Assembly (NCBI GenBank): GCA_009779195.1
Contig: WRET01000002.1
Location: 1-64,000, forward strand
DNA length: 64,000 bases
Direction of reading: 5' to 3'
DNA from: Micrococcales bacterium
GTDB taxonomy: Bacteria > Actinomycetota > Actinomycetes > Actinomycetales > Cellulomonadaceae
Under the pieces are notes generated by a model. The model searched no databases. It worked only from the letters and a program-made list of their open reading frames with translations, and was not told where the DNA came from. The translations under genes were made by a program, and so were the position numbers. Shown here one piece after another: positions 26,406-34,697 of the stretch; position 1 is the stretch's first letter; the number at the start of each line of letters is the position of its first letter.

Positions 26406-27029
26406 TTACTCCTTCTCCAAGTGGCGCGTCGCAGGCGCGACGGCAGGGGTTGCGGCCCTGGGGCCAGAGGCGTCGACGGGCCGGGCGGCCCGTTCGTTGT
26501 CGATCAACCGGTCGAGCCAGGCGACCTCGTGTTCCACGGTGTCCAGACCGTGGCGCTGGAGCTCGGCGGTGTACTCGTCCATCCGTTCCACGGCGCGGGC
26601 CACGGACTGGGTGACGAGCTCGAGGCGTTCGGTCAGGCGCATCCGGCGGCCTTCGAGGATGCGCAGCCGGGTCTCGGCGTCGGTCTGGCCGAACAGCGAG
26701 AACCGGACGTCGAACTCTTCGTCGTCCCAGGCCGAGGGACCGACCGACCCGAGCACCTCGATCAGGTGCTCTTTGCCGGCCGCAGTGAGCTGGTAGACGA
26801 TCCGGGCGCGCCGTGACCCGCTGCGCCCGGCCATGCGGTCCTCGTCCACCCCGTGGATCAGGCCACGTTCTGCCAACGAGCGCAACGCTGGGTACAGCGA
26901 CCCGTAGGACAGTGCGCGGAAGGACCCGAGGACGAGGTTGAGCTGTTTGCGCAGCTCATACCCGTGCATCGGCGTACGGTGCAGCAGGCCGAGGATGGCG
27001 TGGTCGAGCACGTCAGACTTGGCACGCAT
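26406..27029 (-). CDS. PadR-family transcriptional regulator
   Basis: 207 residues from the ATG at 27029 with GAGG upstream. The winged helix-turn-helix begins at once ([42 protein letters not shown]). A C-terminal helical domain (about 110-190) provides the dimer coiled coil. Its position ahead of ino1 suggests it controls inositol synthesis and itself. A PadR-like palindrome is at 27102-27124, in its own promoter region. Confidence 0.88.
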   Translation of the reverse strand: MRAKSDVLDHAILGLLHRTPMHGYELRKQLNLVLGSFRALSYGSLYPALRSLAERGLIHGVDEDRMAGRSGSRRARIVYQLTAAGKEHLIEVLGSVGPSAWDDEEFDVRFSLFGQTDAETRLRILEGRRMRLTERLELVTQSVARAVERMDEYTAELQRHGLDTVEHEVAWLDRLIDNERAARPVDASGPRAATPAVAPATRHLEKE

Positions 27030-27101
27030 CTTGACCTCCCCACCTCTACCGTGGTCGCTGCTGGCTCGCCGCTGACCCACTGCTGAAGCGATACACCTCC
27101 G

Positions 27102-27124
27102 CGATGTATCGAGTTGATACATCG
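27102..27124. promoter_or_regulatory. PadR-type operator
   Basis: CGATGTATC-GAGTT-GATACATCG, a perfect 9-bp inverted repeat containing ATGTATC/GATACAT as in known PadR operators. It lies 73 bp upstream of the padR start, in the region shared with the divergent PBP gene. A further half-site (CGATACA) is at 27089-27095. Confidence 0.75.
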
Positions 27125-27296
27125 GACAGTATGCCCTATCTGCGTGCCAGGCAAGTGCGTTCGGCTGAAACTCGTGGAGATCTCGTGAGGGACTCCTCTA
27201 ACGGCGGCAAGTCCCCCATACTGGGAGGCAGCCCCCTCCGCGGTGGGGCGTGCCTTGTGCATGCCGTGCCGCTGGCGTAGACGAGAAGGAGAGCCT

Positions 27297-29837
27297 GTGG
27301 AGCGCAAGGCAGCGCGCCCCTCGCGGGCAGATGTGAGGCGTACGCCGGTCACCACCCGACGCCGCTTCTGGAACTACCCACGGCCCGGGTACCGCGGGCT
27401 GCACCGGTGGCTGCCCTCGTGGCGCTTCGTCGTGATGTCCATGGTCACCACCGTCGCCCTGGTGGCCGGGCTCGGCTTCGCCGCGTACTCGTCGGTCGAG
27501 ATCCCCGCGTTCGACGCCGAGATCAACGACCAGACCACCACGGTCTACTACGCGGACCCCAACGACCCAGCCGGCCGCGGCCCGAAGATGGGCGACTACC
27601 CCGGGGTCAGGCGCGAGATCATCGAAGGCTGTGCCGAGATCCCCCAATACGTCAAAGACGCGGTCGTGGCCTCCGAGGACCGCAGCTTCTACTCCAACTC
27701 GGGGGTGGACCCCCGCGGTATCGCCCGTGCGCTGTACAACAACCTCGCCAAGAAGGGCGGCCGGCAGGGCGCCTCGACGCTGACCCAGCAGTATGTGGAC
27801 AACTACTACGGCGGTACCCGCCACGGTTACCTGGGCAAGGCCCAGGAGGCGCTGCTGGCGGTAAAGATCAGCAAGGAGCAGTCCAAAGACACGATCTTGT
27901 GCAACTACCTGAACACGATCTTCTGGGGCCGTGGCAAGACCCACGGTATCCAGGCCGCCGCCCAGGCGTACTTCGCCAAGGACGCCAAAGACCTGACGGT
28001 GACCCAGGCGGCGCTGCTGGCAGGGATCATCCCCTCACCGATCAACTGGGACCCGGCCAACAACCCCGAGAAGGCCGAGCAGCGCTGGAAGCGCACCCTG
28101 GGATACATGGTCGACGGCAAGGACCTCAAGTTCCACCTGACGGCGGCAGAGAAGAACGAGCTCGTGTTCCCGCCGATGTGCCCAACCGAGGACGAGGCTG
28201 GTGTCGCGGTCGTGGTCGACCGTGACGATCCTGCGGACGACAACGGTGGGGGCAGCGAGGTGGCCGCGGCCGAACAGGACGGTGACTGCGTCATCTGGCA
28301 CCGGCCAGAGCCTGCGTACGAAGGACCTAACGGCTACCTCATGGAGATGGCCAGGCAGGAAGCTGCCAAGCTTGTCGGTGTGTCCGAGGCCGAGCTCATG
28401 CGTGGCGGCTACACCGTCATCACGACGGTCGACCAAAGGATGCAGGACATGGCTATCGAGTCGGGCAACGGCCTGCTCGACGGCACGCTCAACAACAACC
28501 CCGACTCCGCGCCCAGCCAGTGCAACCCCAACATCGAGCCAGCCGAAGACGAGCCTGCCTGCGCAGGGATGCTGCGCGTGGCCATGGTCACGCTCGACCC
28601 GTCCGACGGGTCTATCCGCGCCATGTACTCGGGACCGGACTACGTCAAAGACCAGTACAACCGCGTGACCCGCGGCTTGGCCCAGGCTGGGTCGACGTTC
28701 AAGCCTTTCACCCTGGTCGCCGCGCTGCAGCAAGGCCATTCGCTGGATTCGGTGTACTCGGGAGTCAGCCCGCGGACCTTCCCTGTCCCCGGGAGCAAAG
28801 ACTGGAAGGTCGTCAACTTCGGCGGCAGCAGCTACGGGGACATCAACCTCATGACCGCCACTGCCAACTCGGTCAACACCGTGTATGCCGAGCTCAACAT
28901 CGAGATCGGCCCCGAGGCGACGAACCAGGTGGCCAGAGACGCCGGTATTTCCACGCAGCTGTCGCCGTTGCCGGCCAACGTGCTCGGCTCTGACGCGGTG
29001 CACCCGCTGGAGATGGCCCAGGCGTACGGAGTGTTCGCCACACAGGGCAAGAAGGCCACCCCGCATATCGTCGCGCGGGTGGTCAGCCCGACCGGCAGGG
29101 TCTGGGCCGCCGACACCGAGACCAAGAGGGTGTTCGACTCTGGTGTCATGGCCGACACGGTCGCTGCCCTCCAGGGCCCGGTCCAGGGAGGTTCGGCCTC
29201 GGAGTACGTCAAGCCCATCGGGCGGACCATCGCCGGCAAGACCGGCACCTCCAGCTACAACAAGTCGGCCTGGTTCGTCGGTTTCACCACGGACCTGGTC
29301 ACCGCGGTGGCGCTCTCCCAGGAAGGTCCTGGGGGTTCTGAGGTGACGATCACACCGTGGGGTGGGCTCAAGCAGATCACCGGTGGGTCGTGGCCTGCTG
29401 CGCTGTGGGCTGACTACATGGCCGGGTGCGGAGGGAAGAAGACCAAGAAGGCGTGCAGCGGCGGTGTGCTGGGGCTGCCCGAGTACTCCCAGGACACCAA
29501 GTTCCCGCCCCCCCCGCACGGTGGCACAGCCTCGACCCCCGAGCCGTCCGACGACGAAAACTCGGGTGAGATGACGTACGTGCCGTCGGTGGCCAACAAG
29601 TACGAGTGGGACGCGAGCGCGGCCCTCGCTGAGGCCGGGTTCCAGCCGAACGTCGTCTACGAGCGGTCGAACGTCCCAGCAGACCGGGTGACCCGTGTCG
29701 AGCCCCGCGAGGGGAGCGAGCTTCCTTACGGCTCCATCGTCACCATCTACGTGTCCAGCGGCCCCGGCAGAGGTGCCGCGCCCGGGGATGCGCCCGAGGA
29801 CCCCGCAGGCGCAGGTTTCGTTCCCCCTCCGCAGTAG
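27297..29837 (+). CDS. Class A penicillin-binding protein with PASTA domain
   Basis: 846 residues from a GTG with GAAGGAGA upstream. A basic cytoplasmic tail and one membrane helix (about 45-70) precede a GT51 glycosyltransferase domain (VVASEDRSFYSNSGVDPRG, STLTQQY) and a transpeptidase domain with STFK, SVN and KTGT. An insert (EDEAGVAVVVDRDDPADDNGG) interrupts the region between the domains. One PASTA domain (about 760-830) may bind muropeptides or lipid II. It corresponds in position to mycobacterial ponA1 and makes septal or polar peptidoglycan. Confidence 0.93.
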   Translation: MERKAARPSRADVRRTPVTTRRRFWNYPRPGYRGLHRWLPSWRFVVMSMVTTVALVAGLGFAAYSSVEIPAFDAEINDQTTTVYYADPNDPAGRGPKMGDYPGVRREIIEGCAEIPQYVKDAVVASEDRSFYSNSGVDPRGIARALYNNLAKKGGRQGASTLTQQYVDNYYGGTRHGYLGKAQEALLAVKISKEQSKDTILCNYLNTIFWGRGKTHGIQAAAQAYFAKDAKDLTVTQAALLAGIIPSPINWDPANNPEKAEQRWKRTLGYMVDGKDLKFHLTAAEKNELVFPPMCPTEDEAGVAVVVDRDDPADDNGGGSEVAAAEQDGDCVIWHRPEPAYEGPNGYLMEMARQEAAKLVGVSEAELMRGGYTVITTVDQRMQDMAIESGNGLLDGTLNNNPDSAPSQCNPNIEPAEDEPACAGMLRVAMVTLDPSDGSIRAMYSGPDYVKDQYNRVTRGLAQAGSTFKPFTLVAALQQGHSLDSVYSGVSPRTFPVPGSKDWKVVNFGGSSYGDINLMTATANSVNTVYAELNIEIGPEATNQVARDAGISTQLSPLPANVLGSDAVHPLEMAQAYGVFATQGKKATPHIVARVVSPTGRVWAADTETKRVFDSGVMADTVAALQGPVQGGSASEYVKPIGRTIAGKTGTSSYNKSAWFVGFTTDLVTAVALSQEGPGGSEVTITPWGGLKQITGGSWPAALWADYMAGCGGKKTKKACSGGVLGLPEYSQDTKFPPPPHGGTASTPEPSDDENSGEMTYVPSVANKYEWDASAALAEAGFQPNVVYERSNVPADRVTRVEPREGSELPYGSIVTIYVSSGPGRGAAPGDAPEDPAGAGFVPPPQ

Positions 29838-29984
29838 GGGCGAGCGCACCGTTCCGATTTCGCCGACCGGTACCGGTCCCGGTACGATGACGCGTCGCCG
29901 CGCGCCCAGTCGTGCTGGCGACGCTGCAAGGCAACCCTCCTGTCACGGAACGACCGTGACCGCCAAGACCAGAGGAGGTGGGTG

Positions 29985-30362
29985 ATGAGCCTGCGCCCGT
30001 ACGAGATCATGATCATCCTCGACCCCGATATCGAGGAACGCACTGTCGGCCCGGCACTCGACAAGTACCTGTCGGTGGTGCCAGCCCAGGGCGGGACGAT
30101 CGACAGCACCGACATCTGGGGCCGGCGCCGCCTGGCCACCGACATCCGGGTCACCCCCGGCGTGTACAAGTCCGAGGGTATCTACGCCGTCGTGAACTTC
30201 AGCGCCACCCCGGCCACCACCGCCGAGCTCGACCGCCAGCTCGGCCTCAACGAAGCAGTGCTGCGCACCAAGGTGATGCGCGCCGACCCCGAAGCCGCAG
30301 CGAAGGCTGCCGCCAAGGCCGCCGCTGCCAAGACCGACGCCGCAGCCCCGGCCGACGCCTGA
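29985..30362 (+). CDS. rpsF: Ribosomal protein bS6
   Basis: 125 residues from the ATG after AGAGGAGG (the adjoining GTG is three bases earlier). [18 protein letters not shown] and GRRRLATDI are typical. An alanine/lysine-rich tail follows the fold. It is first in rpsF-ssb-rpsR-rplI. The 145-bp leader (29838-29984) contains GC-rich hairpin potential and may carry autoregulation by S6-S18, not demonstrated here. Confidence 0.95.
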   Translation: MSLRPYEIMIILDPDIEERTVGPALDKYLSVVPAQGGTIDSTDIWGRRRLATDIRVTPGVYKSEGIYAVVNFSATPATTAELDRQLGLNEAVLRTKVMRADPEAAAKAAAKAAAAKTDAAAPADA

Positions 30363-30437
30363 TGTCAGTGGTCGCCGCTACCGTCGTGGTGGGGCAGATC
30401 TCTGCACCCGCTGCCGAGCATATTCAGGAGCATCATC

Positions 30438-30941
30438 ATGGCTGGTGAGACCGTCATCACGGTTGTCGGGAACCTCACGGGAGACCCAGAGCTGCGGTTC
30501 ACGCCGTCGGGGGCCGCGGTGGCCAACTTCACCATCGCGTCGACCCCGCGCACGTTCGACCGCCAGAACAACGAGTGGAAGGACGGCGAGACGCTGTTCA
30601 TGCGCTGCTCGATCTGGCGCGAGGCTGCTGAGTCGGTCGCCGAGTCGCTGACCAAAGGCACCCGGGTCATCGCCCAGGGCCGTCTGGTCCAGCGTTCGTA
30701 CGAGACCCGCGAAGGCGAGAAGCGCACAGTCGTCGAGCTGCAGGTCGACGAGGTCGGCCCGTCGTTGCGTTACGCGACCGCCAAGGTCACACGCACCCAG
30801 CGCGGTGGCGGTGGCGGTGGTTTCGGCGGCTCTGGTGGTGGCGGGGGCGCCTCTGCTGCTTCTGCCCCGTCGGCCTCCGACGACCCGTGGGCTGGCGCAC
30901 CGGCGTCCAGCTCTGGTTTCTCTGACGAACCCCCCTTCTGA
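30438..30941 (+). CDS. ssb: Single-stranded DNA-binding protein
   Basis: 167 residues. OB-fold residues 5-110 ([33 protein letters not shown]), then a glycine-rich linker and the acidic tip DEPPF for partner binding. It coats ssDNA in replication and repair. It sits between rpsF and rpsR as is usual in bacteria. Confidence 0.96.
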   Translation: MAGETVITVVGNLTGDPELRFTPSGAAVANFTIASTPRTFDRQNNEWKDGETLFMRCSIWREAAESVAESLTKGTRVIAQGRLVQRSYETREGEKRTVVELQVDEVGPSLRYATAKVTRTQRGGGGGGFGGSGGGGGASAASAPSASDDPWAGAPASSSGFSDEPPF

Positions 30942-30994
30942 CCTAGCCCCCTCCCCGGCCGCCGCGGCCGGGCCCTGTACCGAAGGAGCCTGCG

Positions 30995-31231
30995 ATGGCC
31001 AAGCCTGTCATCCGGAAGCCCAAGAAGAAGGCCAACCCTCTGAAGTCGGCCAAGATCGATTCCATCGACTACAAAGACACCACCTTGCTGCGCAAGTTCA
31101 TCTCCGACCGCGGCAAGATCCGGGCCCGCCGGGTCACCGGTGTCACCGTCCAGGAGCAGCGCGCTATCGCCCGGGCCGTGAAGAACGCCCGTGAGATGGC
31201 TCTGCTGCCGTACTCGTCGTCGTCCCGCTGA
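30995..31231 (+). CDS. rpsR: Ribosomal protein bS18 (cysteine-free form)
   Basis: 78 residues, ending in serines and arginine. [17 protein letters not shown] has no zinc-binding cysteines, so it is the zinc-independent form although it is in the ordinary ribosomal operon. [17 protein letters not shown] is the conserved rRNA-binding core. AAGGAG precedes the ATG. Confidence 0.95.
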   Translation: MAKPVIRKPKKKANPLKSAKIDSIDYKDTTLLRKFISDRGKIRARRVTGVTVQEQRAIARAVKNAREMALLPYSSSSR

Positions 31232-31242
31232 GGAGGGAAACT

Positions 31243-31698
31243 GTGTCCAAGCTCATCCTCACCCAGGAGGTCACCGGTCTCGGCGAGCCCGGTGACATCG
31301 TCGACGTCAAAGACGGTTACGCGCGCAACTTCCTGTTGCCGCGCAAGCTGGCCCAGCCGTGGACCAAGGGCGCGGAGAAGAACATCACCGCGATCCGCCG
31401 GGCCCGCAAGGCCCGGGAGATGGCGTCGCTGGACGACGCCCGTGCCGCCCGCGACCTGCTGCAGGCCGCCGTGGTCTCGGTCCCGGCCAAGGCTGGCACC
31501 GGCGGCCGCCTGTTCGGCGCCGTGACGACCACGGAGATCGCCGACGCCGTGAAGTCCACCGGCGCCCCCGCCGTCGACAAACGCAAGATCGAGCTGTCCT
31601 CTCCCATCAAGTCCCTGGGCGAGCACCGCGTGACGATCCGTCTGCACCCCGAGGTCGTGGCCACCGTCACCCTCAACGTCGTCGCCAACGTCTCCTGA
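31243..31698 (+). CDS. rplI: Ribosomal protein bL9
   Basis: 151 residues from a GTG after GAGGAGGG. N-terminal domain with [15 protein letters not shown], long connecting helix, then C-terminal domain. It starts 12 bp after rpsR and is last in the operon. Confidence 0.96.
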   Translation: MSKLILTQEVTGLGEPGDIVDVKDGYARNFLLPRKLAQPWTKGAEKNITAIRRARKAREMASLDDARAARDLLQAAVVSVPAKAGTGGRLFGAVTTTEIADAVKSTGAPAVDKRKIELSSPIKSLGEHRVTIRLHPEVVATVTLNVVANVS

Positions 31699-31711
31699 CA
31701 ACGCCGCTCTC

Positions 31712-31751
31712 ACGACGAAGCCCCGGTGCGCACGCACCGGGGCTTCGTCGT
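31712..31751 (+). terminator. Strong terminator of rpsF-ssb-rpsR-rplI
   Basis: ACGACGAAGCCCCGGTGCG paired with its complement around a two-base loop, 14 bp after rplI. Perfect 19-bp stem, followed by TGTGCCTGTT. Confidence 0.9.
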
Positions 31752-31803
31752 GTGCCTGTTGCGTCTATGCCGGGAGCTGGCTGAGACGGTCCTTGAAGCT
31801 GGT

Positions 31804-31970
31804 CGAGACGGTGGGGACGGTTCCGGCTGTTTCGCAGGGGTGAGCCGAGGTGGTGGGGGACGGTTCCTGAGCTGGCCGAGACGGTGGGGACGGTTCCGAC
31901 TGTCTCGCGGGACCGCCCGCCAACGGCGGGGTCCCGCGACGACTGCGGAACCGTCCCCACCGTCTCGGCC
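31804..31970. repeat. REP/REPIN cluster upstream of sigma cassette 1
   Basis: Two partial halves (31804-31836, 31845-31870) followed by a full REPIN (31874-31970): GGCCGAGACGGTGGGGACGG ... complement, with inner hairpin TCGCGGGACCGCCCGCC... The whole space between rplI and the sigma gene is repeat; no gene is seen in it. Confidence 0.85.
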
Positions 31971-32060
31971 CCACCCCCTGAGGAGACAACAGTCTCCCCA
32001 AGTGTGGAACCCACCCCAACGTCTCGTCGTCGCAGGTGGCAGACGACTTTTGCCAAACGT

Positions 32061-32095
32061 GGAACCTTGAGGGCTCCTCGGTGGTGTCATGGGGC
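32061..32095 (+). promoter_or_regulatory. Probable ECF-type promoter, sigma cassette 1
   Basis: GGAACCTT and GGTGTCATG separated by about 15-16 bases, ending six bases before the ATG. The same two blocks at the same distance precede sigma cassette 2, while the bases between differ. The pattern fits a GGAAC-type -35 of an ECF sigma factor and suggests autoregulation. Confidence 0.6.
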
Positions 32096-32644
32096 ATGAG
32101 CGCAAACAGTGCCGTGGCTGACGGGACTATCTTGATCGGCGCCGACACCGTTGGTGCGCAGAGCCGCACAGAGGAGTTCACGCAGTTCGCCAGGCAAGCC
32201 TTGGGGCCGCTGACCCGTACCGCGTGGCACCTGACCGGGGACGAGCACCAGGCCTCTGAGCTGGTCCAGCAGACCCTGGTGCGGACCTACAACGCGTGGG
32301 GGCGGGCACGCAAAGCCCCTCTGCCGTATGCGCGCAAGGTCATGGCCAACCAGCGGATCAACACCTGGCGGTCGCGGCGCCGAGAGGTGCTCGCCGCGCC
32401 GGAGCGTCTCCCGGAGAAGGCTAGTCCCGACGAGGTCGCGGCCATAGCCGAACGGGACCGTCTGGTGCGTGCTCTGGCGTGCCTGGGCACGCAACAGCGC
32501 CAGGTCGTCGTGCTGCGCCATGTCGAAGGGTTCAGCGAGAAAGACGTCGCCGAGATGCTGGGCATCCCGGTGGGCACGGTGAAGTCAGCAGGATGGCGTG
32601 GGCTGGAACGGCTGCGTGAGGAACTGAGGAGGCAAGAGGCATGA
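32096..32644 (+). CDS. SigE-family ECF sigma factor 1
   Basis: 182 residues. Region 2 (LTGDEHQASELVQQTLVRTYNAW) and region 4 (HVEGFSEKDVAEMLGIPVGTVKS) are complete. It resembles the SigE family of ECF factors common in Streptomyces and relatives. I start at the ATG placed just after the conserved promoter blocks; a longer frame from 32036 would overlap them. Little room remains for a ribosome site (GGGGC only), so translation may be nearly leaderless. It overlaps the next gene by 4 bp. Confidence 0.85.
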   Translation: MSANSAVADGTILIGADTVGAQSRTEEFTQFARQALGPLTRTAWHLTGDEHQASELVQQTLVRTYNAWGRARKAPLPYARKVMANQRINTWRSRRREVLAAPERLPEKASPDEVAAIAERDRLVRALACLGTQQRQVVVLRHVEGFSEKDVAEMLGIPVGTVKSAGWRGLERLREELRRQEA

Positions 32645-33885
32645 GTCACGAACAGGTCGCCCGGCGTCTGCGAGACGGACTGGACAACCCCAAGCCGAAG
32701 ATCGACGTCGACCTGGGTGTGGTCGTACGCAGAGCCCGCCGCCGCCGGACCGCAGGGGTGACAGCGGTCACCGCTACCGCCATGGCTGTGGTCGGTGGGA
32801 TGACGGTGGCTGCCGTCGCGCTCGGTCCGTCGTCAGTGTCTGACACGTCCGGCCCGCCGACATCGTCCGCGGAACCGGTGTGCCCAGAGTCTGGCGTGTT
32901 GGCCACAGGCCCCGCCACAGTCACAGGGACGGTCACCCTCTACGGAGAAGCCGCATCTGGAGGCGAGCTGACGTTCATCGGTGACGAGGGGCTCTTGCCC
33001 GTCGTACCTGTGTCAGACGCAGGTCAGTATGAGGTTGAGCTCCCCTCTGGCGAGTACAGCATCGAGTATTACCCGTTGGGAAAGGAGGCGTTCTTCGACT
33101 CTACGGAGGACTCTGGTGGCCCGGACACCTTTTCTTTTGAAGCGGATATCGTAATGGTCGTCAAGGGTCAGAACAGCATTGACTTCGAGGTTGACGAAGA
33201 CCATCTCATGAAAGGTTACGCCGGTGCGCGGACGGGTACCCTCTGCGGTACTGTGACGAACCCCGTGGGCGAGATCGTCAGCGGCGGGGAACTGTCCTTC
33301 CAGATGTGGAAGACGCATATCCCCGTGCTCTACGGCCCTGTGACGACGGTGCCTCTGTCGGACACCGGTCAGTACGCTGTGGAGTTACCCGCCGGACATT
33401 ATTTGGTGGAATTCCACCCGGCAGGGCAGGGCGAGCCCGAATCCATCCTCTCGGGCCCCGCTGGATTCGTGGTGACATCCGTCGGGGGTCAGGACAAACT
33501 CGTCAACCTCTACAGGCCACGGAAGGCCCCCCCAGAGCCAGAGCCGGGATCCGCGTCGACTGTCTCGGGGACGGTCGCGGACCCCGGGGCTGTCTCGACC
33601 GGCAACGAGAGGCTGATGTTGTCGTATCTCGATCCCGGCGGCTGGGGGTCGGGGGACCTCGAGGTTCCTGTGTCGAGCGACGGCACTTTCACAGTCGACC
33701 TGGCCCCTGGAAACTACCACGTGTGGTTGGCAGTAGAGCATGAGGAATTCCCGGAGCTCGAACTCAAAGCTACCTGTGACCGCCCCCTCACGGTGGTCAA
33801 CCAACCGATGGTTCTAGCCATCGAGGTCGTCCCGCCGACCACGAATTCCGCGAGGCTTCTCACCATCACTGTGCTACCCGGCTGA
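32641..33885 (+). CDS. Membrane anti-sigma-like protein with extracellular beta domains 1
   Basis: 414 residues. A cytoplasmic N terminus (about 36 residues, EQVARRLRDGLDNPKPKIDVD), one membrane helix (about 37-62), then three carboxypeptidase-regulatory/Ig-like repeats, each opening near VTGTVT or LCGTVTNP and with YEVELPSGEYSIEYYP-type turns. The short cytoplasmic part and coupling to the sigma gene suggest an anti-sigma factor sensing the wall; the classical zinc anti-sigma motif is absent. A near-duplicate is at 34694-35920. Its ectodomain is distinctly less GC-rich than the neighbours. Confidence 0.7.
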   Translation: MSHEQVARRLRDGLDNPKPKIDVDLGVVVRRARRRRTAGVTAVTATAMAVVGGMTVAAVALGPSSVSDTSGPPTSSAEPVCPESGVLATGPATVTGTVTLYGEAASGGELTFIGDEGLLPVVPVSDAGQYEVELPSGEYSIEYYPLGKEAFFDSTEDSGGPDTFSFEADIVMVVKGQNSIDFEVDEDHLMKGYAGARTGTLCGTVTNPVGEIVSGGELSFQMWKTHIPVLYGPVTTVPLSDTGQYAVELPAGHYLVEFHPAGQGEPESILSGPAGFVVTSVGGQDKLVNLYRPRKAPPEPEPGSASTVSGTVADPGAVSTGNERLMLSYLDPGGWGSGDLEVPVSSDGTFTVDLAPGNYHVWLAVEHEEFPELELKATCDRPLTVVNQPMVLAIEVVPPTTNSARLLTITVLPG

Positions 33886-33889
33886 CACA

Positions 33890-33939
33890 CCACGTCGAAG
33901 AGCCCCGGTACCTGGTGGTACCGGGGCTCTTCGACGTGG
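33890..33939. terminator. Terminator after sigma cassette 1
   Basis: 23-bp stem with loop TGGT (CCACGTCGAAGAGCCCCGGT and complement). The inner part AGAGCCCCGGTACC-TGGT-GGTACCGGGGCTCT is identical to the hairpin at 46898-46929 ahead of the intact CoA-transferase end. Confidence 0.9.
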
Positions 33940-33941
33940 TG

Positions 33942-34012
33942 GTTACGACGGGAGCATGGAGCCGGTGGCGAGCATACGCACGTGCCAGCTCAGGGCTTCG
34001 GCGAGGTCGTGG
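33942..34012 (-). pseudogene. Fragment of CoA-transferase 3' end (copy A)
   Basis: About 70 bp nearly identical to the last codons of the CoA-transferase gene (46941-47011), including its stop, in the same orientation and following the same hairpin. It stops abruptly and is followed by GGTGCGTGGACCGGGGGCTC, a decayed copy of the cassette 2 terminator. Confidence 0.85.
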
Positions 34013-34047
34013 TGCGTGGACCGGGGGCTCTGGCTGTGGGCGGGGGC

Positions 34048-34094
34048 GAGACGGTGGGGACGACGACTGCGGAACCGTCCCCACAGTCTTGGCC
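34048..34094. repeat. Deleted REP element upstream of sigma cassette 2
   Basis: GAGACGGTGGGGACG joined directly to ACGACTGCGGAACCGTCCCC: the inner loop and one arm part of the full REPIN at 31874 are missing. The interval 33886-34166 holds only terminator, gene fragment, REP and promoter. Confidence 0.75.
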
Positions 34095-34131
34095 GACTCC
34101 GTCTCAAGCGAGCAAGAGATTGGCGGGAGAG

Positions 34132-34166
34132 GGAACCTTCTGGGGGTCTCGGTGGTGTGATGGGGC
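34132..34166 (+). promoter_or_regulatory. Probable ECF-type promoter, sigma cassette 2
   Basis: GGAACCTT and GGTGTGATG placed exactly as in cassette 1: the -35-like block starts 35 bp before the ATG in both. Confidence 0.6.
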
Positions 34167-34697
34167 ATGAACGTGGCCCGAACTGTCGCCGACGAGACGT
34201 CCGTCGCGATTGCTGCGCCTGAAGACGAGTTCACGGCGTTCGCCAAGCAAGCCTTGCCGACGCTGACCCGTATCGCCTGGTACCTGACTGCTGACGGGGA
34301 CAAGGCTGGCGAGCTGGTGCAGCAGACCTTGGTCCGCACCTACCACGCCTGGAAGCGGGCACGTCACTCCCCGCTGCCGTACGCCCGCAGGGTCATGATG
34401 AACCAGCGGATCAGCACGTGGAGGGCACGGCGCCGGGAGGTGCTGGCACCCCCGCACCATTTTCCCGAACGCCCGAACCCTGACCAGATCGAGATCTTGG
34501 CAGAACGTGACCGTCTCATGCGGGCTTTGTCGCGCCTGGGGGCGCGCCAGCGTCGGGTCGTCGTGCTGCGCCATGTCGAAGGGTTCAGCGAGAAAGAAGT
34601 GGCCGAGATGCTGGGCATCCCCGTGGGCACGGTGAAATCAGCAGGGTCGCGTGGCCTGCAACGGCTGCGTGAGGTACTCAGGGAGGAAGAGTCATGA
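34167..34697 (+). CDS. SigE-family ECF sigma factor 2
   Basis: 176 residues, clearly paralogous to sigma factor 1. Regions 2 (LTADGDKAGELVQQTLVRTYHAW) and 4 (HVEGFSEKEVAEMLGIPVGTVKSAG) are intact; region 4 is nearly identical between copies, so promoter recognition may overlap. It overlaps its membrane partner by 4 bp. Both members look functional rather than decayed. Confidence 0.87.
   Translation: MNVARTVADETSVAIAAPEDEFTAFAKQALPTLTRIAWYLTADGDKAGELVQQTLVRTYHAWKRARHSPLPYARRVMMNQRISTWRARRREVLAPPHHFPERPNPDQIEILAERDRLMRALSRLGARQRRVVVLRHVEGFSEKEVAEMLGIPVGTVKSAGSRGLQRLREVLREEES

Noticed and set aside
29838-29984. S6-S18 binding leader in front of rpsF
   Set aside because: A hairpin is possible, but I could not identify the conserved CCG-containing motif with confidence.
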